Shown: positions 18,283 to 21,242 of the stretch, piece after piece | Layout: each line of letters starts with the position of its first letter | Position numbering within the stretch: position 1 is the first letter of the stretch | Assembly (NCBI GenBank): GCA_000444245.1 | Contig: ATSW01013825.1 | Location: forward strand, 1 to 21,242 | Source of the DNA: Botryllus schlosseri | Lineage: Eukaryota > Chordata > Ascidiacea > Stolidobranchia > Styelidae | Direction: 5' to 3' | Length of the DNA stretch: 21,242 nucleotides | The notes under the pieces: generated by a model | The model's database searches: none | Told to the model about the DNA's origin: nothing | The model's input: only the letters and a program-made list of their open reading frames with translations | Made by a program: the position numbers and the translations under genes

Positions 18283-18728
18283 CTAAACAGCAGTGCTGGT
18301 GATTTTAGCCGTTGAATACGTTGGAGATTTCGACGACTTGAGACGTTCAGTCGTCAAGATCTTGATTACATTTCCCTTTCCACTGCCCGTAGTGCGTGAA
18401 GCGCTCCTGGATGCCATGTGGATATTCGATAGTGTTTTAGATCTCTTCAATATCGGTTTGAGTTCTTGCAAGTTCATCGCAGTCGTGGAATACCAGCGTT
18501 TTAGTTTTGTTGTAATCTGAGAGAACTCGGCACTGTTATGAGTACTCTTCTGGGCGATTTTCTGCTTGCCGCCGTCTGTCTGGCTCACGATGTGGCGTCC
18601 CGGAGAAAGCTCATTCGGATTTTGCAAGTTTTCAGAGCCAGGGACAATGCAGTATGGATTGGCCGTCATCGTCGGATGATCAATCTCATTCAATGGTAAA
18701 GTGTGAAATTTGTGGTTACCAACCGCAT
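18283..18728 (-). CDS. Last exon of an unidentified minus-strand gene
   Basis: On the minus strand a good acceptor (acattacttttacag) precedes an open frame that runs from 18728 to TAG at 18283-18285. It holds 147 codons plus two bases of a split codon. The product is hydrophilic and Ser/Thr/Lys-rich. It begins AVGNHKFHTLPLNEID and later has LKRWYSTTAMNLQELKPILK and RSKTLSNIHMASRSASR. It has no membrane segment or domain I recognise and resembles a cytoplasmic C-terminal tail. The frame stays open from acceptor to stop, and a poly(A) signal follows, which supports a real terminal exon. There is no ATG at the head, and the TTG at 18691-18693 is not a start. Earlier exons would be to the right, probably beyond the window. 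The gene is convergent with PPP2R5. Confidence 0.6.
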
Positions 18729-18988
18729 CTGTAAAAGTAATGTTACCGTAGGTATAAACGCGTAGTGAGCGAGTGCGAGCGATTCGAAGTCTAACAGATT
18801 TCGTTTGGAATCAGGTTGTTTGAATGCGGAATGTCCCATTTTCAACACGACTCCAGAAAACTACATCGTGTGCATGCTTTTGTGCTCTGTTAGCTACTCT
18901 TCCTCAAACTATATCTATACTTCGGAACATAGACGCCGACTTTTATTTTTGCATGGGGTGGCGGCAGGCGCGTAGCCAGGGGGTGTCG

Positions 18989-19032
18989 AAACCCCCTCCT
19001 TTTGAAACGCAAAACCCCTTCCTTTTGAAATG
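18989..19032 (+). repeat. Two tandem 22-bp units, CCCCCTCCTTTTGAAA type
   Basis: aaaccccctccttttgaaac and aaaaccccttccttttgaaa occur back to back just after gcgtagccaggg. Confidence 0.8.
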
Positions 19033-19280
19033 ACCATTCTGACGTTAATATTCAGTTGCAGTTCAACAAGCCGTGTTATCAGTGTTACGCGCGGCCAAGT
19101 AGCGAGATTCGTCTGTGCACGTATATCGCATCGCACAGTGTAACGCGACGCGATCTCCCGCTGAGATGATTGCGATTGCCGCGCACTGGGCATTCGTCGC
19201 TGGACTGAGCAATAACACGGCGCGACAATTCTGGAACACGAAAGACAGGCAAGAATGATGATTACAAACGCGCGCGGCCT

Positions 19281-19700
19281 ATCAGTAATCATCCCTTGCC
19301 GCCAATGCAATGGATTTTTACTTAGTATTGAGTAGCTCGCATCACGACAATTGGTTGCTGATTAAAGCATCGATTTTGACTGCATTGTTGCATTTCCCTA
19401 TTTACGTTCGCAAAGCATAATTGGTTTATTATTATGGGCACTGGAATAAATTCGAACTAGCAGGCACACACAATAAAACACTGTTCAACTTTGCGCTACG
19501 AGAATATTTATCACAAAAATGGTTCACAAAATATTTTAAACGCGGCTTGCGGCCCTCATCAATGCCAATAATGCACTTTAACTTGTAGAACGTGAACGTA
19601 TATTTGGTCGTCAAATCGCGATAGGAGATGGTGTTGCTCAGAGCGCGCGATGAAAGCTACGTTTCTAACGATGAGGTCGAATTTGTACATCTAATAAGGA
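19281..19700 (+). repeat. Diverged internal duplication, copy 1
   Basis: Anchors in order are atcagtaat (19281), atcacgacaa (19341), gtagaacgtgaa (19585), and gtgttgctcagagcgcgcg (19631). The same order recurs about 1.31-1.39 kb to the right. Confidence 0.6.
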
Positions 19701-20673
19701 TCGTTAGTTTGCTGAAATCAGCATCCGTGCGCTATGCGAAATACATAGTAGTGATCAATTTTATCGGACTGTACAATCGGCCGGCAAGGTTGCGCTGATA
19801 ACAAAATTGCGGACATGTCGCAAACCGGCAATAATTACAATTACAGGGTGCGCTAGTCATACCTAAATACCCGGATTCGGCAATGGCAACGAGCATAATT
19901 TGTTCAGACGCGGGCTTAAGTTTTAGTCAAAAAGATACATAAACACAAACAATATTACACTCAGAGATTGTTACTGTTTGGCGAAAGTGTTTCTGCGGAC
20001 GGTAGTATAGGCCTGCATGCGGACGCGCTAAATCAAACCACCGCCGATAGTGCACATGAGATATCGATGACCCATTTCGCATACAAATGATTCTAGCTAA
20101 TTTGCTGTACGCAGCATCGATAATACGAATTAGTGAATTGGCATTTCAAAAGGACGGGATTTCTAGTTTTAAATGAGAATCTCACTGGCTACGCACAGGG
20201 GTTTAATACCGACAACGCGCTGGTTAATATCAGTCCGGGGCCTACGGCCTACATAAGTCCCGATCAGCCAGTCGAATTTGATCGTGAAATGGTGCGATTT
20301 AAATTATTCGGGTGTTATTGCAGCAAGAGCAATAGGGGCGCATGCCGCAACCGTATCATTAGAAATACAAATCCCGATGGTTTGAAATTGGACCCGCGAC
20401 ATGGTTGCGCCCGATAGAGTCCGTCCAGCAATGAAGTTTATTGGAACATAGAAGGTTCCCGCTCAAACTAATCGAATAAATTCAGAATTTCCGCCACCGA
20501 GAATCTCTTGTTGCATTAATATTTGACAACATAATTCAATGCCGTGCACTGCACAATGCGCAGTATTAATAACAAATCAAACACTGATAAGTGTCTTCGA
20601 GGGAATACGAGTGTATAAAGCAGACAAGAATTAGTAGCCTAGAGATGATAGCAAACGAGAAAGCGCGCATCTA
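19701..20673. other. Interior of the unclassified element, no gene recognised
   Basis: A 94-codon plus-strand frame (20133-20417) is present but has no recognisable domain, start context or splice signals. I take it as chance. Confidence 0.5.
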
Positions 20674-21000
20674 ATCAGTAATTCCCCAACTTGCGTTTGG
20701 CACAATGGGGTTCCGAGTCTGACATCACGACAATTTTTTGCAATTAAATATGCGCACTTTGCGCAGGAATGACTTTCAATTCGCAGGCATACACAAACAC
20801 ACTGTCCTATTTCGCGCTCCAATTATAAAGGCTATCATGAAACTAATTCAAGAATTATTTTGTAAACGAATATGCGCGCAAATACAATTTAATTGAGAGA
20901 AGTAGAACGTGAATTCGCTCGTCCCGTAAAGAGAGCTGGTGTTTCTCAGAGCACGCGTGTCGAAATCGACGTCGTAAACGAGGTCGCTTCGATTGTATGA
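20674..21000 (+). repeat. Diverged internal duplication, copy 2
   Basis: Anchors are atcagtaat (20674), atcacgacaa (20724), gtagaacgtgaa (20902) and gtgtttctcagagcacgcg (20939). The shrinking offset (1393 to 1308) shows deletions in this copy or insertions in copy 1. Confidence 0.6.
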
Positions 21001-21242
21001 TTACTAATCACGGACTACAATTTATTGGGGCGTTTTAAGCACTAGTTTAAGCTGCATATTCAATTATTGGCGCGCGTCTCGGTTAATAGTAAATAGTTGG
21101 CATTTACGCGATAATCACAGACTCGCTAATTGACAGCGCAGACGGCGGGCGTTTAAGCATTTTGTATGGGGTGGCCGCCACGCCATAATTATGTCATGGG
21201 GTGGCTGCGCCCCCCCGCCACCCCGTAACTCGGCGCCTATGC

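Larger units (their letters stand above)
18928..21241. mobile_element. Unclassified element of about 2.3 kb with degenerate inverted ends
   Basis: The left end CATAGACGCCGA (18928-18939) matches the inverted right end TCGGCGCCTATG (21230-21241) at 11 of 12 positions. Inside, GGGGTGGCGG (18955) pairs with CCGCCACCCC (21215-21224). The interior is CpG-rich, has no convincing coding frame, and contains two diverged copies of a block of about 450 bp. The superfamily is unknown. The right boundary nearly coincides with the end of the window, so a target duplication cannot be checked. Confidence 0.45.

Noticed and set aside
18915-19310. 131-codon minus-strand frame with a Cys/Arg-rich composition
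   Set aside because: It covers the tandem 22-bp units and the left part of the unclassified element. There are no splice sites, domain or conserved motif, and low-complexity CpG-rich DNA favours chance frames.

Overview
The window is invertebrate animal genomic DNA. It is AT-rich, with GC-richer exons, GT–AG introns of 67 bp to 3.3 kb, and many short non-autonomous transposons. The species cannot be fixed from the sequence. A marine deuterostome or lophotrochozoan is my guess, and it is only an inference.

The dominant feature is one plus-strand gene for a B56 (B') regulatory subunit of protein phosphatase 2A, closest by eye to the gamma/delta class and most like PPP2R5D. Fourteen exons between 1064 and 16020 keep frame through every junction and give 593 residues up to a TAG stop. 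The start codon and first exon(s) lie upstream of the window. The helical-repeat core is complete, including the pocket that reads LxxIxE motifs. The C-terminus carries a basic stretch and an RRKSELPQD motif that resembles the PKA/nuclear-localisation tail of vertebrate B56 delta.

The introns are packed with a few repeat families. Family A is a TAGGGGTGTTCAAA hAT-like foldback MITE, with two intact copies that have perfect 8-bp target duplications. One of these holds a nested minus-strand RTE-like LINE tail ending in (TA)n. Family D is a CAGGGTTGTAA hAT-like MITE built from GACTCGAGTC motifs, with one copy flanked by a perfect 8-bp duplication. Family C is an AGGGCTGGG element, one copy of which sits in the likely 3' UTR. 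Family B is a short palindromic repeat, and two of its copies lie just upstream of splice acceptors. A further degraded hAT-like element lies at about 7048-7579.

Downstream of the stop are a likely 3' UTR with a CpG-rich patch (about 17280-17420), a tRNA-derived SINE (about 17990-18235), and overlapping poly(A) signals on both strands (18223-18235). Just beyond these is the last exon of a second, unidentified gene on the minus strand (18283-18728). The two genes are therefore convergent and may share one bidirectional poly(A) region. The rest (about 18928 to the end) looks like one roughly 2.3-kb element with degenerate terminal inverted repeats and an internal diverged duplication. It lies upstream of the minus-strand exon, probably in that gene's intron.

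I found no prokaryotic features, CRISPR arrays, rRNA genes or intact tRNA genes. Nothing here amounts to a clearly new biological system. The most notable items are the convergent gene with its shared poly(A) motif, the recurrent repeats at splice sites, and the unclassified element at the right end.
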